This document shows positions 46,651 through 46,708 of a stretch of 46,708 nt of DNA, piece after piece. Below the pieces are notes generated by a model. That model was given only the letters and a program-made list of their open reading frames with translations. It had not been told where the DNA came from and did not search any database. Numbering within the stretch: position 1 is the first letter of the stretch; each line of letters begins with the position of its first letter. The DNA lies in assembly GCA_964633955.1 (NCBI GenBank), contig CAZWIA010000003.1:1-46708 (forward strand). The letters run 5' to 3'. The stretch comes from JAQBQQ01 sp964633955 (GTDB taxonomy: Bacteria > Patescibacteriota > Gracilibacteria > Peribacterales > Peribacteraceae). The position numbers were made by a program, and so were the translations under genes.

Positions 46651-46708
46651 GTTCCGCTCACCGCTCACCGCTCACCGCTCACCGCTCACCGCTCACCGCT
46701 CACCGCTC
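46651..46708. repeat. 7-bp tandem array (GCTCACC family), window edge
   Basis: About eight exact gctcacc units run off the right end. Same family as 4731-4781. Both window ends being tandem arrays suggests the contig broke at repeats. Confidence 0.95.

Overview
The window is 46,708 bases of GC-rich (about 60% by eye), densely packed bacterial chromosome with two 100-base assembly gaps (11339-11438 and 21338-21437). Gene content suggests a fermentative bacterium of the Candidate Phyla Radiation, most like Peregrinibacteria/Peribacteria. The signs are a 2-oxoacid oxidoreductase beside a flavodoxin and an ADP-forming acetyl-CoA synthetase, many lipoproteins and single-pass proteins of no clear family, a pilus-type membrane protein pair, a four-helix-bundle protein, and very compact regulatory regions. 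This placement is an inference from gene content and style. UGA is used as a stop: prfB (RF2) has an in-frame UGA at its programmed frameshift site, so the UGA-recoding lineages are excluded.

Layout. 1-5.6 kb: rRNA methyltransferase, a secreted zincin-like protein, the N-terminal half of a polyprenyl sugar transferase, a four-helix-bundle protein and a sugar nucleotidyltransferase. 4.8-8.2 kb: an export module, made of a lipoprotein resembling the SecD head domain followed by a SecD with an embedded parvulin prolyl isomerase. 8.2-11.2 kb: a structural or zincin-like protein, folA, thyA and a small protein. 11.4-16.2 kb: a glycosidase-like exported protein, a lipoprotein, nth, an epsilon-type exonuclease, def and an ECF sigma factor. 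16.3-18.6 kb: gatB and efp. 18.7-21.5 kb: an ECF sigma factor and its large membrane-bound regulator, plus the first codons of phosphoglycerate mutase cut by a gap. 21.6-27.6 kb: WecG-type transferase, ATP-grasp ligase, thioredoxin-like lipoprotein, mutM, DUF167, trmD and a REP-associated tyrosine transposase. 27.8-33.9 kb: the energy module (porA-gamma fusion, porB, flavodoxin, acetate-CoA ligase). 34-38 kb: GT2, NIF3-like, membrane protein, patatin. 38.1-41.1 kb: infC-rpmI-rplT and a PilN/PilO-like pair. 41.3-46.5 kb: prfB with +1 frameshift, a 56-residue histone-fold protein, an AT-richer small gene, tRNA-Ser(CGA), dCMP deaminase and UDP-glucose dehydrogenase.

Three window-wide patterns stand out. 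First, about 22 genes start only 6-10 bases downstream of a TAnnnT-type -10 box and almost none has a Shine-Dalgarno sequence, which points to widespread leaderless transcription. Second, at least 20 arrays of short tandem repeats (period 7-9 bases, several unrelated sequence families), most with two opposing arms that would fold into a long hairpin, lie between genes and often supply a gene's last codons. Third, perfect palindromes have been inserted in frame into coding sequences, including trmD and the transposase that may mobilise them.

The most striking single gene is the 56-residue histone-fold protein at 42506-42676 on the minus strand. It has an NGRKT loop and an RxxxxxxD clamp-like pair as in archaeal and Bdellovibrio-type histones.
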